A stretch of DNA of 64,000 bases. Origin: a bacterium M00.F.Ca.ET.205.01.1.1. GTDB taxonomy: Bacteria; Pseudomonadota; Alphaproteobacteria; Rhizobiales; Rhizobiaceae. Numbering within the stretch: position 1 is the first letter of the stretch; each line of letters opens with the position of its first letter. Location of the stretch: contig SRUQ01000005.1 in the NCBI GenBank assembly GCA_004791255.1, forward strand, positions 320,710-384,709, read 5' to 3'. A program made the translations under genes and the position numbers. Shown here one piece after another: positions 32,799 through 45,536 of the stretch. The notes beneath the pieces are model-generated. The model was not told the origin of the DNA, ran no database searches, and saw only the letters and a list, made by a program, of their open reading frames with translations.

Positions 32799-34637
32799 TT
32801 AGCCGATCCGCGCAATGGCGTAGGGCGACATCACCAGATGGCCCTGGCCGAGCGCTGAAGCGTCGACCTGGACATCGTCTCCCGTCAGGTTGGCAAGCCA
32901 CACGATGGTCTCGCCCGAGCCGGAGCGGCCGGCGAGCGCAGCAACGCGCGTCTCGTCGCTCGTCCGGCTCGAGACATGCGCGAGACCGGCCAGGTCGCAG
33001 AGCCCTTTGATAGCCTGGAAGAGCGGTCGCGGTGATCCCTCCGCGGCGGGTTCGCCAGATGCCGCCAATAGGCCGAACGGGCCGGCGAAGCTCGAAAGTG
33101 TCAGCATCTCCAACCCGGCCGGCGCGACGCGCGCGGCATAGCCGATCGTCCACGCGGCGGCGAACTGGCCGTTGTGGCGCGGATCGCGGTTGGCCATGGC
33201 GATGCGCTGTCCCTGCGCATTGTCCTTGGTGGCGCCGCCATAGGGGTTCTGCCGCATGGCGATCGTCGACGGGCCGATCCGGTATGGCTTCGCGCCGAAG
33301 ATCGCCCGCGACGACCGCGTGATGAAGGGCAAGGCCTCCAGCGACTGCATGACGCTGAGATCGTCGGCGGCATGCACGAGCGGGCAGGTGCAGTGCGTGA
33401 CGAAATCGAGCAGCCCGGCGGGAACGCGCTTGCGGTTGAGCTCCGTGAAATAGCTGAACATGCCGCCGCCCAGGCGGATATCGGGAAAGGCCCGGCGCGC
33501 GGCGGCGTAGACGTCCTCCAGCGGCGGGCATGCCGGCCAGGCGCTGCCCGGCGGTGTGGATTGCCGGTCGACCGAGGGCGACACCGCGATGGCATCGAGC
33601 CGCAGGCCGGCCCCGCGCACCATGTCGGCAACGTCGGAGAGTTCGGCATCGAGATCGCCGCTGCAGGCGACCACCGATTCGAGCGTCGTCGCCGCCCGCA
33701 ACGCAGTGGCGAGCCTGGCATGGGCGCGCAATGCCTCGATGCCGTGGCCGCGTGTCGGGTCGAAATGCAACAGCAATTGCTGTGGGCCGAGCCCGGCCAG
33801 ATCCGGCAGGTTTGCAAGCGACGCCTCGACGTCTTCGGGATAGATGATCACACCGATGTCAGGCAGTCTCGGTCCCGCTTCGCCGAGTTCGATGCGGACT
33901 GGCGCGCAATCAGCCGTGGCGGCAGGCGTCTTTGCCTCCCCCGCAATGCGCAGGCGGATCGTCTGGCGCATTGGTTCGCCGGCCGGCAGCACATAGGGCC
34001 ATGGCAGCGCCAGCGGCCGCACATAGGTCTTGTAAGAGGCATCAGACCAGTTGCGCTGGTCCTCCATCTCGAACGTGTCGCCCTCCATCCGGCACTCGGC
34101 GACGACGCCGGGCCGCACCTCATGCGTGATGGCGCGCAAATCCTTCAACGGCTGCCAGGGGTCGATCAAATCAGGCAGCCTGGTATCCACCACATTGCCG
34201 TCGGTATGCTCGACCGTCACCGGGTTGCCGGCAAGACCGGCAATCGGATGCAGGATGCAGAAGCCGCAGCGGTTGGTCTCGAAATCGCTGTCAGGCAGCG
34301 CCGTCACGTCGAAGCTGAGATTGCCGTCGGCGAAACCCTCGATCGTAGTGCGAAAGACGAGGCTGCTGCCGTTCGGGCCGACACAGCTTGCCGCATAGCT
34401 GACCCGAAAACCGTCGTCGCGCTGGTCGATCGCCAGATCGGCCAACGCAGGCTCATAGGTGCCCCAGTCTCCGTCGCGTACCACATAGGCCATGGCGCGC
34501 AGCACCTCAGTGCTCCCATGGCGGATGGTGCGCAGATTGCCGTTGACCAGCTCCGCAGTCAGCGCGCCAGCATGCAGCCGGATCGGCGCTGCTTCGGTCG
34601 CCCTGGTGCCATAGAGATCGAAGGCGTCGGCCGTCAT
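32799..34637 (-). CDS. apnL: D-apionate lactonase ApnL
   Basis: A 612-residue protein without signal peptide. The N-terminal half is beta-rich; the middle is a glycosidase-like TIM barrel (for example DIGVIIYPEDVEAS, then QQLLLHFDPTRGHGIEAL), and the C-terminus is a beta domain. I recognise it as ApnL by size, architecture and by being fused in operon order to an apiose-dehydrogenase-like gene, with a 4-bp overlap. ApnL hydrolyses D-apionolactone to D-apionate. As a family assignment this rests on context as much as on sequence. Confidence 0.75.
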   Translation of the reverse strand: MTADAFDLYGTRATEAAPIRLHAGALTAELVNGNLRTIRHGSTEVLRAMAYVVRDGDWGTYEPALADLAIDQRDDGFRVSYAASCVGPNGSSLVFRTTIEGFADGNLSFDVTALPDSDFETNRCGFCILHPIAGLAGNPVTVEHTDGNVVDTRLPDLIDPWQPLKDLRAITHEVRPGVVAECRMEGDTFEMEDQRNWSDASYKTYVRPLALPWPYVLPAGEPMRQTIRLRIAGEAKTPAATADCAPVRIELGEAGPRLPDIGVIIYPEDVEASLANLPDLAGLGPQQLLLHFDPTRGHGIEALRAHARLATALRAATTLESVVACSGDLDAELSDVADMVRGAGLRLDAIAVSPSVDRQSTPPGSAWPACPPLEDVYAAARRAFPDIRLGGGMFSYFTELNRKRVPAGLLDFVTHCTCPLVHAADDLSVMQSLEALPFITRSSRAIFGAKPYRIGPSTIAMRQNPYGGATKDNAQGQRIAMANRDPRHNGQFAAAWTIGYAARVAPAGLEMLTLSSFAGPFGLLAASGEPAAEGSPRPLFQAIKGLCDLAGLAHVSSRTSDETRVAALAGRSGSGETIVWLANLTGDDVQVDASALGQGHLVMSPYAIARIG

Positions 34638-35668
34638 TTCAGCAGGGCGTCGATCTGCACCGGCGCGCGGCTTGCGGCACCGGCATAGGCGGCTTCGACG
34701 AGCGCGAACGTCTTCAAATTGTCGGCGCCCGAGGTTGCCGGCTCCTTGCCCGCGGCAAGGCTGTCGACCCAGTGCTTCTGGATCGCCAGCACGCTTTCCT
34801 GGATGTTGTGCCATGGTCGCGAGGCCCAGGCGAGCAGCGGCGGCGACACATCCCTGACCGTGGTGCCGCTCTTGCCGGTGACGGTGAGTTGGTAGCCCTG
34901 CGCCAGCCGGATCGTGCCGTCGCTGCCGTCGAGTTCGATCAGTGTCTCCGGGAACGGCTCCACGGCAAGCTTCGTCGCATAGCTGCAATCGACGACAGAA
35001 GTGGCGCCGCCGACATGGTCCATCAGCATCGTGGCGACATCCTCGCCGGCAATGGCCGGATTGATGCGTGCCGTGCGGGCGGTGAGGCTCGATACGTCGC
35101 CGAGCAGGAAGCGGGCGATGTCGAGGATGTGGATGCCGAGATCCTCGATGATGAAGCGCTTACCCGTCGCCAGATAAGGCTGGCCGGAAAACACGTCATA
35201 GCCGGAGCGGAAGGAAATCCGCCCGAAGAACGGCGTGCCGATCTCGCCGCTGTCGAGCACGGCGCGTACCGCCTGGATCGGCGACTGCCAGCGGAAATTC
35301 TCATGCACCATCAGCGGCACGCCGGCATCGGCGCAAGCCGTCACCATCGCCTTGGCGTCGTCCAGCGTCGGCGCAAAGGGTTTCTGGCAGATGACCGGGA
35401 CGCGGTGGCTGGCCGCCATCTCGACCAGCGGCCGATGGCTGCCCACCGTGGTGGCGATATCGACGAAGTCGAGTTTCTCCGCCGCAAGCATCGCCGCCGC
35501 GTCCGCGTAGCGCCGCGCCACGCCGAACTGATCGCCGACGAGCTTGAGCCGTTCCGGATCGCGGTCGCAGATGGCGACGATCTCAGCGCCTTCGATGTCG
35601 CGCCAGGCATGCATCTGGTTGACGGCGAAGAAGCCGCAGCCGATCAGCGCTCCACGCAAAGCCACCAT
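34634..35668 (-). CDS. apsD: D-apiose dehydrogenase ApsD (Gfo/Idh/MocA family)
   Basis: A 344-residue NAD(P)-dependent oxidoreductase. The Rossmann motif is GALIGCGFFAVNQ; the catalytic lysine lies in CQKPFAPT, where the family's usual EKP is QKP; and the active-site histidine is in DLGIHILDIARF. ApsD oxidises D-apiose to D-apionolactone, the first step of the oxidative apiose route. It starts 2 bp from the permease stop and overlaps apnL by 4 bp, so uptake, oxidation and lactone opening are encoded on one transcript. Confidence 0.8.
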   Translation of the reverse strand: MVALRGALIGCGFFAVNQMHAWRDIEGAEIVAICDRDPERLKLVGDQFGVARRYADAAAMLAAEKLDFVDIATTVGSHRPLVEMAASHRVPVICQKPFAPTLDDAKAMVTACADAGVPLMVHENFRWQSPIQAVRAVLDSGEIGTPFFGRISFRSGYDVFSGQPYLATGKRFIIEDLGIHILDIARFLLGDVSSLTARTARINPAIAGEDVATMLMDHVGGATSVVDCSYATKLAVEPFPETLIELDGSDGTIRLAQGYQLTVTGKSGTTVRDVSPPLLAWASRPWHNIQESVLAIQKHWVDSLAAGKEPATSGADNLKTFALVEAAYAGAASRAPVQIDALLK

Positions 35669-35670
35669 GA

Positions 35671-36734
35671 TCAGCCCGCCTTTGCCATCTGCATCAGGGT
35701 AACACGCTGCTGAAGCCGGCGCTGCGCCTGGTCGACGACGACGGCGACGATGATGACCAGACCCTTGATCACCATTTGCCAGAAGGAGCTCACCCCCATC
35801 ATTACCAGCCCGTCCGAGAGGATGCCGATGACGAAGGCGCCGACAATGGTACCGCCGATCGTGCCGCGGCCGCCCGACATCGAGGTGCCGCCGAGCACCG
35901 CCGCCGCGATGGCGTTCAGTTCGAAGCTCTCGCCGGTCGCCGGGTGCGAAGCCATCAGCTCCGAGGAGATGATCAGGCCGACGATCGCCGCGCAAAAGCC
36001 GGAGAACATGTAGACGAACATCTTGACCATGTTGACGCGCACGCCCGAGATGCGCGCTGCGCGCTCATTGCCGCCGACCGCGAAAATGTGGCGGCCAAGC
36101 GGCGTGTAGCGGGCCAGATAGGCCGCCCCCAGCGCCACCACGATCAGGATCCAGATGGAAACCGGCAGGCCGAGCAGCCGGCCGGCGCCGAGGAAGCCGA
36201 AGCCGGTGGTGCCAAGGTCCGGCTTGCCGACGAGGTTGGGGAAGGTGCGTCCGTCGGACGACAGCAGCGCCATGCCGCGCGCCACATAGAGCACTCCGAG
36301 CGTGGCGATGAAGGGCGCGACGTTGAGCCGGGTGATCAGCAATCCGTTGACGGCGCCAATCGCGATGCCGACCGCCAGCGTGATCAGGATGATCTCGACC
36401 ACGTTGAAATAGACCGTGTAGCCGATCTGCAAGTCGATGCCGTTGAGCACGAGATAGCCGGCCACCATGCCGCACAGGCCGACGATCGAACCGACCGATA
36501 GGTCGATGCCGCCGGTGATGATGACGAAGGTCATGCCCATGGCGAGGAAGGCATTGAGCGCCACGTGCTTGGCCATCAGGATCAGGTTCGCCGCCGACAG
36601 GAAGTTCGGCGCCGCGATCGAGAAGAACACCAGCACCGCGATCAGCGCGATGAAGGTCCTGAGCTTCATCAGCGTCAGCAGCGCGGAGCCGCCGGAGGCC
36701 GAAGAGGGAGCCGCCCTGGCTGGAATGTCGGTCA

Positions 36735-36735
<1 letters not shown>
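35671..36735 (-). CDS. Ribose-type sugar ABC permease (apiose cluster)
   Basis: A 354-residue RbsC-like permease (CUT2 type) with 8-10 transmembrane helices. It contains the family pattern ITGGIDLSVGSIVGLCGMVAG and the C-terminal FELNAIAAAVLGGTSMSGGRG. Its ATG overlaps the ATPase stop by one base. It forms the homodimeric channel of an importer that, by context, takes up D-apiose or D-apionate. Confidence 0.92.
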
Positions 36736-38305
<1,570 letters not shown>

Positions 38306-38309
<4 letters not shown>

Positions 38310-38968
38310 GGCTTCGGCCCGATCTCGGCCTCCGCCGGCGTCACCAGCGGCAGGTCTTGGCCGCTCTCGATCGTATAGGCGCCGACCACCTTGGCGGTGC
38401 GGCCTTCCAGGGCCTCGCGCGGCAGCTTGGAAAGCACGGTCTTGTCGGCATAGGCGTTGAATGCCTTGCCGAACTGGGCGAAGTCGATCTGGTTGGTGAA
38501 ATCGTTGAACTGGACGAAGTCGAGACTGTCGCGCAGTGCCGTGCCGCGCATCGCCGGCCCTATCTGGACGCGCGCATCGGCCTTGCCGTCGCCATCGACG
38601 TCGATGTCGATGGTCGCCGCGCGGGATTGCGTATTTGCCGCAACAATCTTGCCTTCGACGCGGACCGCGAAAGTCCAGGGCGAATTCGCCTGCTTCCTGG
38701 GGTTGCCGTATTTGCCGCCGGCAGCCGCCGGATCGGTCTTCGCCAGCGCATGGACCACGGCGAACGCTCCGGCCTTCTGCTGGAGATAGGGCACGACCTT
38801 CGACGCCCAGATATCCTCGACCATCTTGTCCGGGTTGAAAGCGGGCGTCGCTGCCTCGGTCTGCGCCGACGGCGTCGGCAGGATCTTGCAGGCGCTGAGG
38901 CCAAGGCCGGCGAGCGCGGCAAACGTCAGCCAGCTAAAAGGGGTCAGCCAGGTCAATCTGTTCGGCAT
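38306..38968 (-). CDS. DUF2291-family lipoprotein linked to the sugar ABC transporter
   Basis: A 220-residue exported lipoprotein: a hydrophobic signal ends in the lipobox LGLSAC near residue 27. The rest is periplasmic, with DIDVDGDGKADARVQIG resembling a calcium-loop sequence. DUF2291 proteins are often encoded with ribose-type transporters, as here between the binding protein and the ATPase. Their role is unknown. ATG 38968 is my start; GTG 38983 is possible and neither has a good ribosome-binding site. Confidence 0.75.
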
Positions 38969-39050
38969 GGCGGTCAAAAGCACCTGGAACGTGAAATGGA
39001 GGCGAGGGGCGAACCCTGGGGTCCGTCCCTCGCTGTTGATTTGCGCCGGC

Positions 39051-39992
39051 TCAGTTCTTCAGCGCAAAGGTCTCCAGCTTGGCGGCATTGTCGCCATTGA
39101 TGAGCACGCAGTCCATCAGCTGCTTCTCCTTCTCGGGCGACTTCTTGTTCTTGATGAACTCGCTGGCTTGCTCGACAGCCATCTGCGCCTGGGCATAGGC
39201 CGGCTGCAGCACCGTGGCCTTGATGCCGCCGGAGGTGATGGAATCGCGCACGTCGTTCGAGCCATCGAAGCCGGCGACGATGACGTCCTTGCGGCCTGCC
39301 GCGGCAAGCGCTGCATAGGCGCCCATCGCCATGGTGTCATTGCCCGAGATGACGCCCTTGATGTCGGGATTGGCCTGCAGGATCGATTCCATCTTGGCAT
39401 AGGCCTCGGTCTGGCTCCAGTTGGCCGACTGCTGTGCGACCATCTTCAGGTCCGGATAGTCATTGATGATGTCGTGATAGCCCTTGGAACGGATACCGGC
39501 ATTGGTGTCGGATTCCTTGCCGACCAGCTCGACGAAATTGCCCTTCTCGCCCATCAGCTTGACGAACTCCTGCGCGCCGAGCTGAGCGCCCTGGTAGTTG
39601 TTGGAGACGATCTGCGCCACGGCAACGCCGGTGGCGTTGATTTCGCGGTCGATCAGGAAGGAAGGGACGCCGGCGTCTTTGGCCTTCTGCACGGCGGCGA
39701 CGGTGGCGTCGGCGCCGGCATTGTCGAGGATGATCGCCTTGGCGCCGCGGCCGATCGCGGTGTCGATCAGTTCGGACTGCTTGTTGGCGTCGTCGTCATG
39801 CACCAGCACCAGCGCTTCGTAGCCGAGTTCCTTGGCCTTGGCCTCGGCGCCGACGGCTTCCGCCTTGAAGAACGGATTGTCGTGCGAAGGGGTGATGATG
39901 GCGATGAGGTCGGCCGCGTAGGCAGGCATTGCCGTGCCGATTGCCAGCATGCCGGCGAAGGCCGCAAGCGTCATTTTGCGTGTCAGTTTCAT
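39051..39992 (-). CDS. Ribose-type sugar-binding protein (apiose cluster)
   Basis: A 313-residue RbsB-like periplasmic protein. A Sec signal peptide covers about residues 1-26 (cleavage after MPAYA). The type I binding fold shows IITPSHDNPFFKAEAVG at the start, and the hinge segments AIILDNAGAD and VAGFDGSND. GGGAGG precedes the ATG. It is the first gene of the operon that ends with apnL, so D-apiose, apionolactone or D-apionate is the expected ligand. Confidence 0.9.
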   Translation of the reverse strand: MKLTRKMTLAAFAGMLAIGTAMPAYAADLIAIITPSHDNPFFKAEAVGAEAKAKELGYEALVLVHDDDANKQSELIDTAIGRGAKAIILDNAGADATVAAVQKAKDAGVPSFLIDREINATGVAVAQIVSNNYQGAQLGAQEFVKLMGEKGNFVELVGKESDTNAGIRSKGYHDIINDYPDLKMVAQQSANWSQTEAYAKMESILQANPDIKGVISGNDTMAMGAYAALAAAGRKDVIVAGFDGSNDVRDSITSGGIKATVLQPAYAQAQMAVEQASEFIKNKKSPEKEKQLMDCVLINGDNAAKLETFALKN

Positions 39993-40207
39993 GAAGTCCT
40001 CCCGTTGAAAAAAACCATGCCTCGGTCGACCGAGGCGACTGTCTGCGACTTAATTTGTCAGGCTGCGAAGGTTGCGGGATGCGTTGGCTGAAGCCCTCAG
40101 CGGCTTGCGCCAGGGTCAGTTCCCGCTCCCCATCATCCTCCGCCCGTCTCGGCCTCGAACTCCCTGCGAAGCGCTATCGATCCAAGCCGCCAATCAGCTT
40201 AGCCAGC

Positions 40208-40226
40208 TGGTATAATGAGTCAACCA
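40208..40226 (-). promoter_or_regulatory. Candidate GntR operator 2 (upstream of the binding-protein operon)
   Basis: The site reads TGGTATAATGAGTCAACCA, with TGGT and ACCA arms 11 bp apart. It lies 216 bp upstream of the sugar-binding-protein gene. A C precedes it, as at 31950, so 14 bases are identical between the two sites. Confidence 0.6.
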
Positions 40227-40231
40227 CTAAT

Positions 40232-40250
40232 TCAGATGATATGTATCTGA
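40232..40250. promoter_or_regulatory. TCAGAT/ATCTGA inverted repeat after apnO
   Basis: TCAGAT and ATCTGA are perfect arms 7 bp apart, between the apnO stop and the binding-protein operon, next to the GntR-type site. The sequence is too AT-rich for a terminator. A second regulator site is possible. Confidence 0.35.
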
Positions 40251-40267
40251 TAATGTGAGCCGGAGCA

Positions 40268-41095
40268 TCAAGTGATGCGCTGGATGCTCGCCGCGATCTC
40301 TTCCGGCTCGAACACGCGCTTCCAGTCGTCGCGCATCAGCACCGGCTTGCCGAACTCGATGGCCTTGTTGCAGGCATCGGAGAACACGCCCTGGGTCTCA
40401 CCAAATATGACGGCGCCGAGCACGTTCATATGGCCGAGCAGGAAGTCGAGCGCGGCCTGCCGGTCGACGCCGCGCGCCACGACCTCGTCCATCGCCTCTT
40501 TCATCACCACCAGCAGCGAGGCGCACACCGTCTCCGAAAGGCCAGGTTCCAGCAGCGCCATCTGCTCCACTGTCACGCGGTGCGACCGCATCACCGGCGC
40601 CCAGATGATCTGGGCGATCTGCTCGCCCTTGGCGTAGTCTTCTTCCGGCCCTTGCATCAGGGCGCTGACGAAATGCTGCTTGGCCTTGACGCCGCCGAAG
40701 AAGTCCTTCTTGGCGGCCATGTCGGTCTCGTCGTTGAAGATCGGCGGATGGCAGGGATGGGTGACGAAATAGGTGAGGTCGGAACGATCAGGCAAATGGC
40801 CGGCAAAGGGCGCGGCCGCATCGAGAACCACCACCATGGTGCCCGGCGCCAGCTTGCTCTCGATACTCGCAGCGACCTTGCCGATATGGGTGTCCGGCAC
40901 GGCGAGGATCACCACGTCCGCACCGCTCAGCGCTTCATCGGCACTGACCGTGTCGAAGCCCAGCCCGCTTTTCAGCCGCTCGCGGCCGGCATCGTTCACC
41001 TCCACGTGGCGTATCGTGTAGGGCGAACCGCGAAAATTGGTCGAAAGGCGGTAGCCCATTTTCCCACCGGCTCCAAACAGCGCAATCGTCGTCAT
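40268..41095 (-). CDS. apnO: D-apionate oxidoisomerase ApnO
   Basis: A 275-residue NAD-dependent protein. The Rossmann motif FGAGGKMGYRL is at the N-terminus, ADVVILAVPDTHIGKVA marks the nucleotide domain, and the C-terminal half is helical like the phosphogluconate or ketol-acid reductoisomerase class. ApnO oxidises and isomerises D-apionate to 3-oxo-isoapionate, the substrate of OiaK. It is transcribed toward the transporter operon but has its own operator-like site 51 bp upstream (41146-41164). Confidence 0.8.
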   Translation of the reverse strand: MTTIALFGAGGKMGYRLSTNFRGSPYTIRHVEVNDAGRERLKSGLGFDTVSADEALSGADVVILAVPDTHIGKVAASIESKLAPGTMVVVLDAAAPFAGHLPDRSDLTYFVTHPCHPPIFNDETDMAAKKDFFGGVKAKQHFVSALMQGPEEDYAKGEQIAQIIWAPVMRSHRVTVEQMALLEPGLSETVCASLLVVMKEAMDEVVARGVDRQAALDFLLGHMNVLGAVIFGETQGVFSDACNKAIEFGKPVLMRDDWKRVFEPEEIAASIQRIT

Positions 41096-41145
41096 CTCAT
41101 GCTCCTGATCTCGACGACGGCTCCGCCGCTCGTCATCATATTAAC

Positions 41146-41164
41146 TGGTATGATCACTCTACCA
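41146..41164 (-). promoter_or_regulatory. Candidate GntR operator 3 (upstream of apnO)
   Basis: The site reads TGGTATGATCACTCTACCA: TGGTA and TACCA form a perfect inverted repeat with 9 bp between. It begins 51 bp before the apnO ATG. It shares the TGGT-N11-ACCA layout and the left half CTGGTATNAT with the sites at 31951 and 40208. Confidence 0.6.
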
Positions 41165-41448
41165 TAGTTTGGCAACAGAAATCGTGCGTGCCGTCATGAT
41201 GCCGGACCATTTGCCTGCTGGCTGTTGGGGTACAGCGTCGCTGTCGGCGCGATTGACAGATGCCCGCTTTGCCAGCGCTTGCCGTCCGGCGAGCAAGCAA
41301 TCCTTCGTTGCGCCGCGAAACAGCGAGCATGCTCCGTGCAGGGGCCGGCGTGCAGTCCCGCGCCTCCGGCCGCTGCCGGAAGCGTCGCTGCAAGCTGCAG
41401 GTATGGAAGAGACTCCGGCCCTTGCGGCGCTATCCGCCGCGCAGAGCG
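41165..41448. other. Gap between apnO control region and mtnA, nothing recognised
   Basis: With the apnO promoter this forms a 353-bp stretch without a convincing gene. Overlapping open frames exist on the plus strand, but they have no ribosome-binding site and no recognisable composition. No repeat or terminator was identified. Confidence 0.5.
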
Positions 41449-42543
41449 CTATCCGCGCTCCGGGAACATCGCCTTCAGCCCTTCGCGTGAGGCCTTGGCG
41501 ACGCCGCGCTCGGTGATCAGACCGGTTACCAGCCGCGCCGGTGTCACGTCGAAAGCCGGGTTTGCCGCCGGGGTCGTCTCGGGCGACACGCGCACCTGCG
41601 CAATTCTGCCGTCCGATGTCTTGCCCCAGACCAGCGAGACCTCGTCGCCGGAACGCTCTTCGATCGGGATCTCGGCAAGGCCGTCGCCCACCGTCCAGTC
41701 TATGGTCGGTGAGGGCAGCGCGACATAGAACGGCACGTCATTGTCGGCGGCGGCAAGCGCCTTGAGATAGGTGCCGATCTTGTTGCAGACGTCACCATCG
41801 GCCGTGGTGCGGTCGGTGCCGACGATCACCATGTCGACCGCGCCATGCTGCATCAGATGGCCGCCGGCATTGTCGACGATCAGCGTGTGCGGCACGCCGT
41901 GGCCGGCCATTTCCCAGGCGGTCAGCTGAGCACCCTGGTTGCGCGGCCGCGTCTCGTCGACATAGACATGGACCGGAATGCCGGCCTCGACGGCCAGATA
42001 GATCGGCGAGGTGGCGGTGCCGTAGTCGACCGTTGCCAGCCAGCCGGCATTGCAATGGGTGAGAATGTTGACCGTCTCGCCCGGCTGTTTGCGCGCCGCG
42101 ATCTGCCTGATGATCGCCAGCCCGTTCTCGCCGATGGCGCGGTTCAGCCCGACATCCTCGTCGGCGATTTCGCTGGCCCGCCGATAGGCGGCTTCGGCGC
42201 GTTGTTCTGTTGGCAGCGGGCGGAGGAACCGCCGCATCTCGTCCAGCGCCCAGCGCAGATTGATCGCCGTCGGCCGCGTCTCGTGCAGCGACTCCCAGAC
42301 CGCGTCGAGGGCTGCGTCCGAAGGATCATCGGCCATCTGCATGGCGACGCCATAGGCCGCGGTAACGCCGATCAGCGGCGCGCCGCGCACCCACATGTCG
42401 CGAATGGCGGTCGCGATGCCGGCGACCGTGCCGATCGTCTCGACGCGGAACTCATGCGGCAGCCAGCGCTGGTCGATGATCTCGACCGAACGCTTGTCGT
42501 CGCTCAGCCAGATGGTGCGATAGTGGCGGTCGCCGACGTTCAA
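41449..42543 (-). CDS. mtnA: 5-methylthioribose-1-phosphate isomerase MtnA
   Basis: A 364-residue member of the eIF2B-like isomerase family. The conserved N-terminal RGAPLIGVTAAYG, the catalytic cysteine in ILTHCNAGWLATVDYGTA and the aspartate in VGTDRTTADGDVCNKIGTY are all present. It isomerises 5-methylthioribose 1-phosphate (or 5-deoxyribose 1-phosphate) to the ribulose 1-phosphate. Its ATG overlaps the mtnK stop. The later methionine-salvage genes (mtnB, mtnC, mtnD) are not in the window, which leaves the fate of the product open. Confidence 0.94.
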   Translation of the reverse strand: MNVGDRHYRTIWLSDDKRSVEIIDQRWLPHEFRVETIGTVAGIATAIRDMWVRGAPLIGVTAAYGVAMQMADDPSDAALDAVWESLHETRPTAINLRWALDEMRRFLRPLPTEQRAEAAYRRASEIADEDVGLNRAIGENGLAIIRQIAARKQPGETVNILTHCNAGWLATVDYGTATSPIYLAVEAGIPVHVYVDETRPRNQGAQLTAWEMAGHGVPHTLIVDNAGGHLMQHGAVDMVIVGTDRTTADGDVCNKIGTYLKALAAADNDVPFYVALPSPTIDWTVGDGLAEIPIEERSGDEVSLVWGKTSDGRIAQVRVSPETTPAANPAFDVTPARLVTGLITERGVAKASREGLKAMFPERG

Positions 42544-43811
42544 ATCCCGCTCTCCTGTTCGATCAGCGCGGCCAGCTTGTTGACCTCGTCGATGCCGTGG
42601 ATCTGGCGCCGGTTGACGGCGATATGGCGGCCGAATTTCAGCGCCTTCGCCTCACAGGCGGCGCGCAGATCTTCATCGGCGATGGTCTCGAAATCGGCGT
42701 TGTGGGCGAGGCCGAGGATACGCCGGTGCACCTCGATACCGGCAAACCCCAACAGGTCGTCCCAGATCTGGTGCAGGACATGGTCGAGCGCCTGCTCGGC
42801 GCCCAGCCGATCGCCCTGATCCTCGAACAGGCTTTTCTGGTAGAGCATACCGGTGCGCTCGGTGCGCCACAGATGCGAGAACTCGGCGCGGAACACGGTC
42901 CAGGTTTCGGCGGTCACGCCGAGCAGGTAGGCACGCATCGCGTCGCGGCTGCCTTTCTGTTCGTGGCCGCGCTGCGAGAAATAGGACATCCAGAAATTGG
43001 CGAGCAGCATGCCGACGTCGAAGGCCATCGGGCCGTAGAAGGCGAACTCCGGATCGATCATCCGGGTTTCGGTGTCGGTGACCATGATCGAGCCGGAATG
43101 CAGGTCGCCATGCAGCAGCGTCTCGGCATTGGCAGCGAAAAGATGCTTCAACCGTTGCGCCTCGACCTTGAGGTCGCGGTCGGCGCGCAGTTCGGCGACA
43201 AGGCCGTCGAGCTGCGGCGAGGTGTGCCGGTTCATCTTGGCGTCGAAATAAGGATCGGAGAAGACAAGGTTCTCGGTGATGTCGCAGAGTTCGACATTGT
43301 CGGCGAACAGCGCGAGATCGGCTTTGCGCTCCTTGGCGAGCATGGAGAAATCAGAACCGCGAAACAGCGTGCGGGCCATGAACAGGCCGATATCCCTGGC
43401 AATCCCAGGCAATTGCTGGCCCTCGATCAGCGCGCGCCTGAGAATGATGTGCGGCGACAGATACTCCATGATGATCAGCGCCTGGGTCTCGTCGAAATAG
43501 TAGATCGCCGGCACCGAACCCGGCGCGCGCGCCTCCTGACGGGTCAGCGCGTGATATTCGAAGAAGGAGCGCTTCAAGGGCAGCGGCCAGCTGTCGCCGA
43601 CCAGCCGCACATAGGGCAGGGCCTGCTTGACCACGGCGGCGCCCTTGTCGCCCTCGACGATGAAGACGAGGTTCAGATTGCCGTCGCCGACCTCGCGCAC
43701 CGCCCAGCGGCTGGTTTCCGCGCCGATGCGCCTGACGAGCGCTTCATTGGCGCCGAGGCGTTCTGCCAGCGTCTCCACCGACAATGCTTCGAACGGCTTC
43801 TTCTCGGTCAT
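42540..43811 (-). CDS. mtnK: 5-methylthioribose kinase MtnK
   Basis: A 423-residue kinase of the aminoglycoside-phosphotransferase-like fold. It carries AVVKQALPYVR (ATP lysine), the catalytic loop LLHGDLHSGSIMV and the metal aspartate region MIDPEFAFYGP. AGGAGGGG lies just before ATG 43811. It phosphorylates 5-methylthioribose at O1 and can act on 5-deoxyribose in related systems. It is divergent from a sugar ABC transporter across 136 bp containing a 17-bp palindrome. Confidence 0.94.
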   Translation of the reverse strand: MTEKKPFEALSVETLAERLGANEALVRRIGAETSRWAVREVGDGNLNLVFIVEGDKGAAVVKQALPYVRLVGDSWPLPLKRSFFEYHALTRQEARAPGSVPAIYYFDETQALIIMEYLSPHIILRRALIEGQQLPGIARDIGLFMARTLFRGSDFSMLAKERKADLALFADNVELCDITENLVFSDPYFDAKMNRHTSPQLDGLVAELRADRDLKVEAQRLKHLFAANAETLLHGDLHSGSIMVTDTETRMIDPEFAFYGPMAFDVGMLLANFWMSYFSQRGHEQKGSRDAMRAYLLGVTAETWTVFRAEFSHLWRTERTGMLYQKSLFEDQGDRLGAEQALDHVLHQIWDDLLGFAGIEVHRRILGLAHNADFETIADEDLRAACEAKALKFGRHIAVNRRQIHGIDEVNKLAALIEQESGI

Positions 43812-43888
43812 TCTCACCCCTCCTGCTCGTGACTCCCGATGATAGGGAGCCACGGCGGTCGGGCCAAGCTAGGAAGCGATCTGGCAAA

Positions 43889-43905
43889 TGTCAATCGTGT
43901 TGACA
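43889..43905. promoter_or_regulatory. Palindrome between mtnK and the ABC transporter
   Basis: TGTCAA-TCGTG-TTGACA is a perfect inverted repeat in the divergent promoter region. A further TTGAC follows at once (GACAATTGAC). One regulator could control both transcription units from here. The GACAAT string recurs upstream of the SorC-type gene at 52550. Confidence 0.5.
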
Positions 43906-43947
43906 ATTGACGATGTTGCCCATAGCGTCATGTCCAGGGAGGAAGAC

Positions 43948-45459
<1,512 letters not shown>

Positions 45460-45536
45460 GCGTGGCGAAAAACGAATGGGAATGGAGAGATCATGGGGTT
45501 GAAGTGGGCAGCAACGGCAGCGCGCGGGAGCGCTGA